Shown here one piece after another: positions 8,908-17,752 of a stretch of DNA of 63,048 bases. The DNA is taken from NCBI GenBank assembly GCA_002336105.1, contig DDEQ01000022.1, positions 85,070-148,117 on the forward strand, given 5' to 3'. Every line of letters begins with the position of its first letter. Position 1 is the stretch's first letter. The notes below the pieces were generated by a model that was given only the letters and a program-made list of their open reading frames with translations, was not told where the DNA came from and searched no databases. The position numbers were made by a program, and so were the translations under genes. The stretch comes from Chthonomonas sp. UBA1950 (GTDB lineage: Bacteria > Armatimonadota > Fimbriimonadia > Fimbriimonadales > Fimbriimonadaceae).

Positions 8908-9855
8908 TTACCTTTTTTGCCGGTTCGCCAGAAGGGTTAACAAGTTCGCGCACAGCACCGAAACGATCAGCAAACTACCGACGATGGCAAGTTGCGTTTC
9001 GGCTTGCACGTTCACTACGCCCATCGCACTGCGAACGACAACCAAAAGCAGTATGGCTAAGAATGTCCCCCAAACCGAACCTTTTCCGCCGTAAATACTT
9101 GTGCCGCCTAGCACCACAGACGTAATCGCCAGTAACTCTCCGCCTTTCATTTGTTTGTAATCAACCGCTTGAAGCTCCGACATCAAGACGAGCCCAGCTA
9201 ATCCCGCAGCGAAACCAGCGATCACAAACAAGCTCCCTTTGAGTCTCTCGGTTCGTAGTCCGCTGTATAAGGACGCTGACTCGTTCGTTCCCAGTGCGAT
9301 CACTTTTCTTCCAAAGCTCGTCCTAGAAAGGCTGATTGCTCCCAGAACACTGACTACCAAAACGATCCAAACCGGGATTGGGATCTTTGCTACTTTGATG
9401 TAGTCGATGCCGGCGAACCAGTCTGGAAATCCGCTAATACTCTCCTCTTTGATGATGACTTGCGCCAAGCCACGGTATAAGGCAAGCGTGCCGAGCGTTG
9501 CGACTAAGGCGGGCAACTTTAGCTTCGATACCAGAATTGCATTGAATAGACCGAGAAGACACCCAAACACCAACGCCAACACAATGACGATAGGCATGGG
9601 GACGTGAGCCGCGTAGAGCTTTCCAGCCACCACCGAAACAAGCACGGTCATCGAAGCTACCGATAGATCGATCTGCCCACCGATGATCACAAACGTCATC
9701 GCTATCGCAAGAATCGCGGTTGGAGCGTACAGGCTGACTTTATCGAGCAAATAAGCAAAGTCGAGAAACTGGGGACTAAGTTTGTTTCCCACCACCAAAG
9801 CGACTAAAAGGAGTATCGCAGGGAGTAGCTCTGGTCTAGTTAGTAGCTTTCTCAT
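8908..9855 (-). CDS. Sugar ABC transporter permease (RbsC/RhaQ-like)
   Basis: This 315-residue inner-membrane permease of the ribose/rhamnose importer family has about eight to ten hydrophobic segments. The conserved GGQIDLSVASM loop (near 58-68), PALVATLGTLALYRG, and the cytoplasmic coupling region GGELLAITSVVLGGTSIYGGKG identify the family. Its ATG overlaps the stop of the upstream ATPase-permease fusion by four bases, so stoichiometric production is likely. Together with the permease half of the fusion it should form a heterodimeric channel, as RhaP and RhaQ do. No operator or sugar-responsive regulator is visible nearby; the transporter sits downstream of grpE-glmM-coaX. Confidence 0.92.
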   Translation of the reverse strand: MRKLLTRPELLPAILLLVALVVGNKLSPQFLDFAYLLDKVSLYAPTAILAIAMTFVIIGGQIDLSVASMTVLVSVVAGKLYAAHVPMPIVIVLALVFGCLLGLFNAILVSKLKLPALVATLGTLALYRGLAQVIIKEESISGFPDWFAGIDYIKVAKIPIPVWIVLVVSVLGAISLSRTSFGRKVIALGTNESASLYSGLRTERLKGSLFVIAGFAAGLAGLVLMSELQAVDYKQMKGGELLAITSVVLGGTSIYGGKGSVWGTFLAILLLVVVRSAMGVVNVQAETQLAIVGSLLIVSVLCANLLTLLANRQKR

Positions 9856-12323
9856 TTCCTGCCTCCGCTGACTGAACGTCTACGAAGGGCGAGATCGGTG
9901 CTCGCTGCCGTCACGATCACAATCCCATACACGACGTTCTGCCAGAGCTCACCTATTTGCAATACAGAGAGCGCGACGTTGATAATGGCGATCATCACTG
10001 CACCTAACACGGTGCCAAGCATCGAACCGGAACCTCCACTCACCGACGTGCCACCCAACACAACGGCAGAAATCGTCAGAAGTTCAAGCTGATTGCCGAC
10101 GCTGCTCGGGTTGATCGTGCCGTAACGAGCGCCAAAGATCATCCCAGCAAATCCAGCTAGGGCACCTGTGATGACAAACGTTGTGAAGACCGTTCGTTTG
10201 TCAGGCAATCCGCGCATTCTGGCCGCGTTTGGATTGCTTCCCACAGCGAAAACAAATCGGCCTGACACGGTGTTACGTTGCCATAAGCCACCAACGACAG
10301 CTAAGCCGATACTAAGCCAAACAATGGGAGCCAAACCTAAAAGCGGCACCGAAGCTAAATCAGACAGTGATTGAGGTAGCTGGCTAGGATCAATCTGTTT
10401 CCCGGCCGCAAGAATGTGGACAACACCACGAAACGCGGTCAGTGTGCCTAACGTCGCGACAATGCTCGGAACGTTCAGAACAGCCACCAGCACACCATTG
10501 AGGCATCCAGCAGCCATTCCAACCATCGTGGCGAGTGCAAAGGCGACTGGCAATGGAGTACTCGGATGATCGGCAAGGTAACGTCCCGCCACCATTGCCG
10601 CAACCCCCAATGTCGATCCAACCGATAGGTCGATGTGACGGCACACGATTACCATCATCTGGCCAATCGCGACGGCAAGAATGACCGGGATAAACAGCAA
10701 AACCGTCCTCAACGAGTCCGGTGAAATCATTCTTGGATTCACAGCCGCACTCAGGATCACGATCAAAGCGATGAGAGCAAATGTGACGACTTCTCGATAC
10801 TTCAGAGCGAAAGGGGTCTGCTTATTCGTGGCTGCCTTCGCGTCCTTTATGCCAACACCAGCGGCATCCGCCATGACCTTCTCTTGAGTAAGGCCTTTGC
10901 TGAGGTGTTCGGCGACAATGCGCCCGTTTCTCATCACAAGAACACGATCAGCAAGGCTAAGAACCTCCGGCAAGTCTGAGGAGATCATCAGAATTCCCAG
11001 CCCTTCTTGTGCCAAAGACCACAGGTGATCGTGAACTTGGGCGCGTGCACCGATGTCAACGCCACGGGTTAGTTCGTCTACGATCAAGACTTTCGGCTTT
11101 TTGTTCAGCCATTTGCCAAGAACGACCTTTTGCTGATTTCCACCCGAGAGTTCGCCAACTGTTTGACCACCTCCCTGCATTCGGATGCTCAATCGTTCTT
11201 TCCAGGTCGATACAGCCTCGGCTTCTTGTTTGGGTCGTAACCACATCGCAGGCAGACCCACAATAGATAGGTTGTTAGCGATGCTCAGTGGAAGGTGCAA
11301 CCCATGATGTGCGCGGTCCTCGGGAACATAAGCTAATCCGTGGGAAATCGCGTCGGCAGGGTGACGAAGATCGACCTGAAATGAATTGATGACGACTTGT
11401 CCGCTCGTCTTGGTACGAACTCCAAAAATGGCTTCCGCCAGTTCAGTTCTTCCCGCACCCACCAAACCTGTCAATGCAACGATCTCACCTTTTCGAACAT
11501 GGAAGCTGACGTCATCGCAAACTGCGGGAACACAGAGGTTCTTAACCTCAAGCACCGGATCACCCGGTATGCCCCGGTTCACATGATTAGTTAACTCAAG
11601 CTCGCGCCCAACCATCGCCGCGACGATTTGGTCTTGGGTAGCTCCAGCGGTTTCATAACATCCGACGATCTCCCCGTCACGCAGGACTGATATTCGGTCT
11701 GATTGCTCAAAGACCTCTGGCAAGCGATGGCTGATAAATACGATGCCAACGCCTTGAGATTTCAGTTGATTGACAACCCTAAACAGTTCGCTTACCTCTG
11801 CGGGAGTCAGCGAAGCCGTAGGCTCGTCCATTAGGAGGAGCTTTACTTCTTGAGTGAGGGCAGCTGCTAACTCAACCATCTGTTGCTCGGCAGGCGATAA
11901 ATCGCGCATCGACTGCGTAGGTTGGAGTTTCGTGCCCAGCTTTCTAAGGACTTCCGCAGCGTGAGAGTTGAGCGACTTCCAGTCGATAAGCCCGCCGCGC
12001 GAAGGGACCGTCCGCCCCAAAAAGATGTTTTCCGCGATGGTCACGTCTGGGAAGTTCTGTGGCTCTTGATGGATCAGAACAATACCGTTTTGGATCGCTT
12101 CATGAGCAGAACGTAAATTGAGCGGCGATCCACCCAGTCGCAGAGTGCCAGAATCAGGCGAATACAGCCCAGCAATGATGCGCATGAGGGTGCTTTTGCC
12201 CGCACCGTTCTCACCCATCAACGTGTGAACTTCGCCCGGTCTAACCGAAAAATCGACATCGCGAAGCACAATATTTGAGCCGAAGGCCTTGCTCACCTTC
12301 TCAACACTGAGAATATCACCCAC
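9852..12323 (-). CDS. Fused sugar ABC ATPase (tandem) and permease
   Basis: This 823-residue protein fuses two normally separate importer subunits. Residues 1 to about 495 are an RbsA/RhaT-type tandem ATPase. The first domain has Walker A GENGAGKST (37-45), a degenerate signature SPAEQQ and a Walker B LLLMDEPTA. The second has the degenerate GLVGAGRTEL P-loop, intact LSGGNQQ signature and LIVDELTRGVD, the usual asymmetry of this class. From about 515 to 815 follows a full RbsC/RhaP-type permease with CRHIDLSVGSTLG and ISAVVLGGTSVSGGSG. There is no stop or frameshift between the halves. It starts 18 bases after coaX and overlaps the second permease by four bases. Substrate unknown, probably a hexose or deoxyhexose. 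Confidence 0.92.
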   Translation of the reverse strand: MGDILSVEKVSKAFGSNIVLRDVDFSVRPGEVHTLMGENGAGKSTLMRIIAGLYSPDSGTLRLGGSPLNLRSAHEAIQNGIVLIHQEPQNFPDVTIAENIFLGRTVPSRGGLIDWKSLNSHAAEVLRKLGTKLQPTQSMRDLSPAEQQMVELAAALTQEVKLLLMDEPTASLTPAEVSELFRVVNQLKSQGVGIVFISHRLPEVFEQSDRISVLRDGEIVGCYETAGATQDQIVAAMVGRELELTNHVNRGIPGDPVLEVKNLCVPAVCDDVSFHVRKGEIVALTGLVGAGRTELAEAIFGVRTKTSGQVVINSFQVDLRHPADAISHGLAYVPEDRAHHGLHLPLSIANNLSIVGLPAMWLRPKQEAEAVSTWKERLSIRMQGGGQTVGELSGGNQQKVVLGKWLNKKPKVLIVDELTRGVDIGARAQVHDHLWSLAQEGLGILMISSDLPEVLSLADRVLVMRNGRIVAEHLSKGLTQEKVMADAAGVGIKDAKAATNKQTPFALKYREVVTFALIALIVILSAAVNPRMISPDSLRTVLLFIPVILAVAIGQMMVIVCRHIDLSVGSTLGVAAMVAGRYLADHPSTPLPVAFALATMVGMAAGCLNGVLVAVLNVPSIVATLGTLTAFRGVVHILAAGKQIDPSQLPQSLSDLASVPLLGLAPIVWLSIGLAVVGGLWQRNTVSGRFVFAVGSNPNAARMRGLPDKRTVFTTFVITGALAGFAGMIFGARYGTINPSSVGNQLELLTISAVVLGGTSVSGGSGSMLGTVLGAVMIAIINVALSVLQIGELWQNVVYGIVIVTAASTDLALRRRSVSGGRK

Positions 12324-12341
12324 CGATACTTACGTTACCTG

Positions 12342-13115
12342 TCAGGAACGCAAACGATCATTGGCAATGACCAATCCATCGAGAGTTAATGTTGGTTCGA
12401 ATCGCTGAATGCTCTTGCAAACACCCATAAACATGCCACCGAGGCCGCCGGTTGCGATCACGGTAGCGTTGCCACCGAGTTCATCGTTTATTTTATGTGC
12501 AAGCGCATCTATGCTTCCCGCATAGCCAAGAACGATCCCCGATTGGAGTGAATGAACCGTGCTCTTACCAATTGCAGTTTCTGGGGCAGTAAGCGGAACT
12601 TGTTCCACTTGCGGTAGTTTGGCTGCCTTAGTGAACAACGCCTGGCTGGAAACTAAAACTCCTGGCAAGATCGCGCCACCGACATAAACGCCTCGCTCAT
12701 CGACAGCGTCAAAGGTTGTCCCTGTTCCAAAATCGACGACGATAAATGGAGGCTTACAAAGCGCAAGTGCACCTAGGGCATTGGCGATTCGGTCGGCCCC
12801 AACTGCCGTTTTAGGTTCGTAATCGACCTCGACTCCAACTTGCTGACCGTTTCGTAAGAATCGCAGAGGAGCTTTGAGCCACTTGTCACAAAGTCGGGTG
12901 AGCATCTCGTTGACGCCCGGCGCAACCGAAGCACAAACGACTTCCGAGATGGAATACGGAAGTCCAGCGATGTCAAACAGCGTTTTCAGCCAGACGGTGA
13001 CCTCATCTTCAGTCGTAGTTGGGTCCGTAGCTCGACGCCAGATGCCCGCCCACTCCCCTTGTTGGTAGACGGCATAGACGGTGTGCGTGTTGCCTACATC
13101 AATCGCCAAGAGCAT
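12342..13115 (-). CDS. coaX: Type III pantothenate kinase
   Basis: This enzyme phosphorylates pantothenate in the first step of coenzyme A synthesis. The 257 residues carry the ASKHA-fold motifs of type III enzymes: LLAIDVGNTHTVYA at the N-terminus (phosphate 1), PKTAVGADRIANALGA, VVDFGTGTTFDAV (phosphate 2) and GGAILPGV. A VIATGGLGG near the C-terminus is the adenosine motif. Its ATG at 13115 overlaps the 3' end of glmM by 17 bases, so it is co-transcribed and probably coupled. Type III kinases need a monovalent cation and are not inhibited by coenzyme A (family knowledge). Confidence 0.95.
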   Translation of the reverse strand: MLLAIDVGNTHTVYAVYQQGEWAGIWRRATDPTTTEDEVTVWLKTLFDIAGLPYSISEVVCASVAPGVNEMLTRLCDKWLKAPLRFLRNGQQVGVEVDYEPKTAVGADRIANALGALALCKPPFIVVDFGTGTTFDAVDERGVYVGGAILPGVLVSSQALFTKAAKLPQVEQVPLTAPETAIGKSTVHSLQSGIVLGYAGSIDALAHKINDELGGNATVIATGGLGGMFMGVCKSIQRFEPTLTLDGLVIANDRLRS

Positions 13116-14487
13116 AGGTTAAGTCCACCCTGCCATGAATGTGCCCGCCGAGCTTACGCTCTAACGCTCCAACCAAAATCTCGGTAACCTCGTCCCTCAG
13201 AGCCCAGTCATCAGCCTCTACCATCACTCGGATCATCGGCTGTGTTCCGCTCGGTCGGGTTACGATGCGGCCATGTCCAGCAATCTTAGATTCGGCAATG
13301 GCTGACTCTTCGGCGATCAGGTCCTGCCAGCCGTCTTTTCGCTCGACGCCAACGTTCACCATCAATTGCGGCCATGGCTCGTAATCATCATAAAAGGCAG
13401 AGGATGGTCGTCCTTCTTCTTTGAGTGCTTTCAGAACCTCTAACATCGTGACTAAGCCGTCGCCAGTCGGTTGATGTTCGGGAAAGATGATGTGACCGCT
13501 TTGTTCGCCGCCGATGCGAGCATTCGTCTCGCGAATTCGTTGAGACACATACTTATCTCCAACAGGGGTTCGCTCAAGCTTGATCCCCAGCGAGGTCAAA
13601 TACGATTCGAACCCGCCGTTACTCATCACCGTTCCTACCGCAACCGCTGGGCTTAGCTTTCCAATCTTTTGTTGATGTGCAGCCCAGATACCAATGGTTC
13701 GGTCGCCGTTAATGAGTCGTCCTTTCTCATCGCTAAAGACACATCGATCTGCGTCCCCGTCAAAGGCAACTCCTACATGCGCCCCGCTACTCACTGTGTA
13801 ATCTTGAATGGTCTGCGGTTTTGTCGCTCCGCCAAACTCGTTAATATTCATCCCATCAGGCTCGATACCGATGGCAACGACCTCGGCACCTAAGCGACGG
13901 AGAACCTCTGGGCCGATCTGATAGGCGGCTCCGTTCGCGGCATCGACGGCAACCTTGAGCCCTCTCAAACCTTCAGGAACCAAGCTACAAAGGAAATTCA
14001 AATACGGCTCTAGTGCATTTGCTGGCGTCGAAAGATATCCAACATCGCCACCAACACCGCGAACCTTTGCAAGCTGTTCTTGAACTTCAGTTAAAATGCC
14101 TTCCCAGGTTTCTTCGAGTGCATCACTCGACTTGTTTCCGTCTGATCCAACGAACTTGATGCCGTTATCTGGTGCAGGGTTATGGCTTGCACTGATAATT
14201 CCGCCAAACTCAAAGTGTCCGGTTCGCGCAAGGTAGGCGACGGTTGGGGTCGGTGCAACTCCGATCGCGGTGACATTTACGCCAGCTGAACAAAGTCCGC
14301 TTGCTAACGCTGCGCCTAGCATTGGACCGCTACGACGGGTATCTCGCCCGATGATCACCTCGGGATGTTTCTGGTTCTCTCGAATCCAAACTCCAACCGC
14401 GGCCCCCAAAGCTTGGGCAAACTCGGGAGTCAGCTTTGAATTAGCAACTCCTCGAACACCGTCGGTGCCAAAGTGAACTCGGGCCAC
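13099..14487 (-). CDS. glmM: Phosphoglucosamine mutase
   Basis: This enzyme converts glucosamine 6-phosphate to glucosamine 1-phosphate, the substrate of GlmU, on the way to UDP-GlcNAc. The FGTDGVRGVAN start, the phosphoserine loop ISASHNP (Ser101), the metal-binding DGDADR motif, the sugar loop GGEQSGH and the phosphate loop RPSGTQPMIR are all intact. The length of 462 residues is normal. It lies two bases downstream of grpE and overlaps coaX. GlmU, the next enzyme in the pathway, is encoded at 20462-21874, and MurA, the consumer of UDP-GlcNAc, at 25362-26636, so the pathway is spread over neighbouring transcripts. Confidence 0.97.
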   Translation of the reverse strand: MARVHFGTDGVRGVANSKLTPEFAQALGAAVGVWIRENQKHPEVIIGRDTRRSGPMLGAALASGLCSAGVNVTAIGVAPTPTVAYLARTGHFEFGGIISASHNPAPDNGIKFVGSDGNKSSDALEETWEGILTEVQEQLAKVRGVGGDVGYLSTPANALEPYLNFLCSLVPEGLRGLKVAVDAANGAAYQIGPEVLRRLGAEVVAIGIEPDGMNINEFGGATKPQTIQDYTVSSGAHVGVAFDGDADRCVFSDEKGRLINGDRTIGIWAAHQQKIGKLSPAVAVGTVMSNGGFESYLTSLGIKLERTPVGDKYVSQRIRETNARIGGEQSGHIIFPEHQPTGDGLVTMLEVLKALKEEGRPSSAFYDDYEPWPQLMVNVGVERKDGWQDLIAEESAIAESKIAGHGRIVTRPSGTQPMIRVMVEADDWALRDEVTEILVGALERKLGGHIHGRVDLTYALGD

Positions 14488-14489
14488 CG

Positions 14490-15026
14490 CTACTTGGCCA
14501 CCCTAACTTTCGCGGGTCGAATGACCTTATCTGCGATCATGTAACCCGGCTCGATTTCGAGTGTCACAGTCTCAGACGGCTTATCGGTTCCCTCGTCCAT
14601 GCCAAGAGCTTCATGGTAAGTCGGATCAAAACTTTGGCCCAAAACTTCGAGTCGCTTTACACCTTGACTATCCAAAGCTTGTCGTAATTGTCGTTCGACC
14701 GCTCGAATGCCGTCGACAAGGCTTTCAATGCTTGCGCCGGTCTCGACATGCGCCAGTGTTCGCTCAAAATTATCGAGGACCGGAAGAAGATCGCGTACCA
14801 GCGCCTCGGTCGCAAACTGTCTCAGTTGGGAAGTTTCAGCCTGGGTTCGCTTGCGGAAATTCTGGAAATCCGCCATCGTGCGTAGAACCTGCTGTTGGAG
14901 TTGATCGCGCTCGTCGGTGATTTTTTGAATCTGCTCGTAGAGACCGAGGATGTCTCCCTCGACAGCCTTCTCTGAGGATTCAACCGTCGCGTTCTCTTCG
15001 TTTGTGGATTCGATTTTCTCTTCCAT
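14490..15026 (-). CDS. grpE: GrpE nucleotide exchange factor
   Basis: This is a nucleotide exchange factor for the DnaK chaperone. The 178 residues show an acidic disordered head, a long coiled coil (about 25-75, with ending RTMADFQNFRKRT, the family hallmark), a four-helix bundle with LPVLDNFERTL, and the beta-rich DnaK-contact domain (SFDPTYHEALG, GYMIADKVIRPAKVRVAK). It is the first gene after a strong terminator at 15103-15142 and so should have its own promoter in the 75 bases upstream of its ATG. dnaK and dnaJ are not in the window. No CIRCE element is visible upstream, so classical HrcA control is not supported here. Confidence 0.96.
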   Translation of the reverse strand: MEEKIESTNEENATVESSEKAVEGDILGLYEQIQKITDERDQLQQQVLRTMADFQNFRKRTQAETSQLRQFATEALVRDLLPVLDNFERTLAHVETGASIESLVDGIRAVERQLRQALDSQGVKRLEVLGQSFDPTYHEALGMDEGTDKPSETVTLEIEPGYMIADKVIRPAKVRVAK

Positions 15027-15102
15027 GGTCTTTAAATGAGTTCATAAGTTTACCTTTGGAAGCGAGCCACTCCATCTTGCCTCCCTAGGTCCCGTACTAG
15101 TT

Positions 15103-15142
15103 CAAAAAACAAAAAAGCCCGCGAGCGGTCAACTCGCGGGCT
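15103..15142 (-). terminator. Intrinsic terminator closing the glmU-prs-membrane operon
   Basis: The arms AGCCCGCGAG (15116-15125) and CTCGCGGGCT (15133-15142) form a perfect GC-rich 10-base-pair stem with a seven-base loop. On the minus strand this is followed by TTTTTTGTTTTTT (complement of 15103-15116). It is the best terminator in the window and separates the upstream membrane operon from grpE. Confidence 0.95.
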
Positions 15143-15159
15143 TCCAACAAGGCGTGGTT

Positions 15160-15903
15160 CTACATTCGAAGAACCGCTTTCATGAACCACTCGATCCACA
15201 CAAAGTACATGCGGTCGATGAGGAGCGTGAAGCGCATCATGACAGTTGAACCGAAGATCGCACCGAAGCCGATCATCAGGAGCCAACGCCCCAGAGTCGT
15301 AGTCTTCATCAACAGCTTGTTCTTAAGATCAAAGCTGAAGAGGAAGTAGCTCATGACACTCAACAAGGTCACGACAAAAACGATGTTTGAGATCGCTTGT
15401 GAAATCGTAACTTCTTGAGCTGCCTTCTCAGCGGCGGCCTTTGCCATACCAGTCGTATCTGCCTTCAAGAAGGCAGTCGTCGTGGGAAGGAGCGGACGCA
15501 TAGAGTCTGCAATCTGTGACCCGTATCGGTTGAACCAAACCTGGATTTGCTGTCCAGACCAAAGTCCAAGAATGATTCCGATCGGAATACGGCTCATCCA
15601 GTTATGCTTCTTGCTGAAAACAAGGTAAGCCATCAGACCGAACGGCAACAAGATGATCCACATCCAGTAGCCGGGAACGGCGGGGTTGCCATTTGCGGCA
15701 ATAGTTCCGGTCAACTTGCTCCACCAAAGATCGTAGAGTGTTTCGGCCCAAAGCGCAACAAGCGCGTAGCCTACGGCGAGGCCGAGGAACACATGCTCGA
15801 AGAAACGATAGAGCTTGTTTTCTTTGTAAAGAACCGAATAGAGGCCGACCGTTGCGAGCACACCAAAGGTTAATTTGATGAGAAGGTATTTATCGTAGCT
15901 CAC
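15160..15903 (-). CDS. Uncharacterised polytopic membrane protein, operon member 4
   Basis: I do not recognise this 247-residue protein. It has about six hydrophobic segments (near residues 5-24, 32-54, 75-92, 98-115, 167-190 and 203-225) with a loop of about 50 residues between the fourth and fifth that is rich in Ala and Thr. The C-terminus after the last segment (DRMYFVWIEWFMKAVLRM in the final 20) may be amphipathic. Its ATG overlaps the stop of the preceding gene by four bases, and an intrinsic terminator follows 18 bases after its stop, so it is the last gene of the operon. No enzymatic or transporter signature is visible. It most likely forms a complex with the other products of the cluster. 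Confidence 0.75.
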   Translation of the reverse strand: MSYDKYLLIKLTFGVLATVGLYSVLYKENKLYRFFEHVFLGLAVGYALVALWAETLYDLWWSKLTGTIAANGNPAVPGYWMWIILLPFGLMAYLVFSKKHNWMSRIPIGIILGLWSGQQIQVWFNRYGSQIADSMRPLLPTTTAFLKADTTGMAKAAAEKAAQEVTISQAISNIVFVVTLLSVMSYFLFSFDLKNKLLMKTTTLGRWLLMIGFGAIFGSTVMMRFTLLIDRMYFVWIEWFMKAVLRM

Positions 15904-16850
15904 GACTTGTTACCTCCCTTGCGGCTCAAAAACATACCGATGTTTCCGGCAGCTACAGCGACGATCAGCAGAGCGAGAGCTCCGTGGAGCGTCGGATAGT
16001 AGGCCGATCCCTTGCCTTCGCTCATGCCGTCGGTCATCGGCGCGATGTCTTTCCACTTGTTCGTGTTGAGACCTTTTGTCATCATCGTTTCCAAGTCATA
16101 GACTCCCTTCAGACCGTTCGACATACCGACCAACTGTCCGGAGGAGTAGTACACCAAAGTTTCGGGGCCCATGACCCCAGTGACCATGAATCCAAGCGGC
16201 AGCTTTCCATTTAGACGCTCGACGACGGTCATGCTTGTGTTCGAAGCAGTGACAACGACCATGAGCGGGAAGTCTCCAATTGCTCGGCCAATCGTCTTGA
16301 ACGGTGGCGTCGCGAAGACACTTACCGGATTACCAGTCGCCGGATTCACCTCCTTTCGGCCTGAGAATGCACTCTTGATGTCCGATGCCATCGAGTTAAG
16401 CGTTCCTTCACCGTTGGGGAAGTAACCGAGGTTCACCCAGTCATCGTATCGCTTGTATTCGGGGAGTTTTTTCTCCCTTCTCGTGGCGTTGATTGTCGCA
16501 ATTGTGTTAGCGGCTACCTGAGGGGCCTGAGGGTCACCTGCAGAATAGATGACAGCTTTCAGTTTTCTTGCCGCCAAAATTTTGACGAGAGATTCGAACT
16601 GACCGCCGCTTTCGCCACGCGTTGAGTTGGTCCAGTCGGACTGAATCAGCACAGGGCTTCCCTCGGGCAAGGTCATCAACGTTCCGTACAGATCCTGTGT
16701 GGACTTGTCTGGTTCGTTGGGAACCTTAATTTCCTGGTGGGTTGCTTCTGAATAGATCAGCGGCAAACTGGTCACAGCAATCAGAACAAGATACAACCCG
16801 AACTTCGGAACGGACTGCAATTTTTCAGCGAATGTCTTTCCGTTACTCAT
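15900..16850 (-). CDS. Uncharacterised bitopic protein with large extracytoplasmic domain, operon member 3
   Basis: This 316-residue protein is anchored at both ends: a hydrophobic segment near residues 17-35 and another near 285-306 that ends in a positively charged tail (SRKGGNKS). The roughly 240 residues between them are polar and, by the positive-inside rule, face outside the cytoplasm. The domain alternates strands and helices (GSPVLIQSDW, LKAVIYSAGDP, PLMVVVTAS, LPLGFMVTGV), which suggests a Rossmann-like alpha/beta fold. I cannot name a family. Its ATG overlaps the preceding stop by one base (TAATG) and the next ATG by four, so all members are translationally linked. Confidence 0.72.
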   Translation of the reverse strand: MSNGKTFAEKLQSVPKFGLYLVLIAVTSLPLIYSEATHQEIKVPNEPDKSTQDLYGTLMTLPEGSPVLIQSDWTNSTRGESGGQFESLVKILAARKLKAVIYSAGDPQAPQVAANTIATINATRREKKLPEYKRYDDWVNLGYFPNGEGTLNSMASDIKSAFSGRKEVNPATGNPVSVFATPPFKTIGRAIGDFPLMVVVTASNTSMTVVERLNGKLPLGFMVTGVMGPETLVYYSSGQLVGMSNGLKGVYDLETMMTKGLNTNKWKDIAPMTDGMSEGKGSAYYPTLHGALALLIVAVAAGNIGMFLSRKGGNKS

Positions 16851-17752
16851 TATGATTGTCCCTGCTTCTCTAGACTGAGCCAGAGTCTCATACCCATTGC
16901 CAACGCGCCGATACCAACACCAAAGTCGATGCCCCGAATAGCTGGCGTCTGGACGTTGTCCTTAATCCAACCGGCGACTTCCTTCAGCTTGAAGTTAGCG
17001 ATGAATGGCGATGCATCTCCAAGAGCTTTTTGATCCCAAAGGTAACCAATCGCTCCCATAAGACTAAGCATCATGATGAGAGCAGCCGCCAGAAGGATCG
17101 TCGCTTCGATGGATCGAATACGGAACGCTCGATAAGCAGCCGAGAGAATATAGAACGCGATGACGGAGAACATGCCGGCGTCCATCTGCTGCAGCAGGCC
17201 ATCAAACAAGAGGTCCTGCATGTAGTTCGCAAAATGCCAGTAAGTTGGATTATCCAACTTTGCACTGTCTGCACCAAACGTTCGAAGATTCCAGTCCCAG
17301 TAGCCGAAAGCGACCATGAGGACGATGCACGTTAACAAAACGATGCTAAAGCCCCAGTCTTTCTGCTGCTTGGCAATCTTGCCAAGATGGATCTTCAGAA
17401 CCGAGAAAACGCCGAGTCCAAGCATGAACGCTGCAAGTATATTGGTGAAGTTGGCGACTTTAGGGAGTGCATCGCTCAACCAGAAACCTACGCCTTCAAC
17501 TGCGTTGAGGGGCTTCGTCCCGTCTTCCCGACCGATGGGAGCTGGCCAGAGCCAAAAGAGGACATAGAACAAACCCGATACGAACGTGAAGGCGGCAACG
17601 ACGGGTCGTCGCAGGTTCGTTGGGACACTCATCAGTCCGAAAAACAGACCGAATCCGATGAGCAAACCTAGGCCAACTTTGAGGAACCACTCTGTAGTAC
17701 CTGTTGGCGCGTTCCAAAAATTGAGGCTTGGATCAACTTGAGCAAGGAACAT
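16850..17752 (-). CDS. Uncharacterised polytopic membrane protein, operon member 2
   Basis: This 300-residue protein has about seven to eight hydrophobic segments (near 25-45, 50-72, 92-117, 133-153, 190-210, 215-240 and 270-292). No motif of a known transporter or enzyme is apparent. It overlaps the upstream gene by one base and the downstream gene by one base. A repeated pattern of a short charged loop after each hydrophobic pair resembles a structural membrane subunit more than a channel, but this is only an impression. The constant gene order with its neighbours suggests it is an integral part of one complex. Confidence 0.72.
   Translation of the reverse strand: MFLAQVDPSLNFWNAPTGTTEWFLKVGLGLLIGFGLFFGLMSVPTNLRRPVVAAFTFVSGLFYVLFWLWPAPIGREDGTKPLNAVEGVGFWLSDALPKVANFTNILAAFMLGLGVFSVLKIHLGKIAKQQKDWGFSIVLLTCIVLMVAFGYWDWNLRTFGADSAKLDNPTYWHFANYMQDLLFDGLLQQMDAGMFSVIAFYILSAAYRAFRIRSIEATILLAAALIMMLSLMGAIGYLWDQKALGDASPFIANFKLKEVAGWIKDNVQTPAIRGIDFGVGIGALAMGMRLWLSLEKQGQS

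Noticed and set aside
12380..12410. GGTTCGAATC resembling a tRNA T-arm
   Set aside because: It is inside coaX, and no acceptor or anticodon arms surround it.
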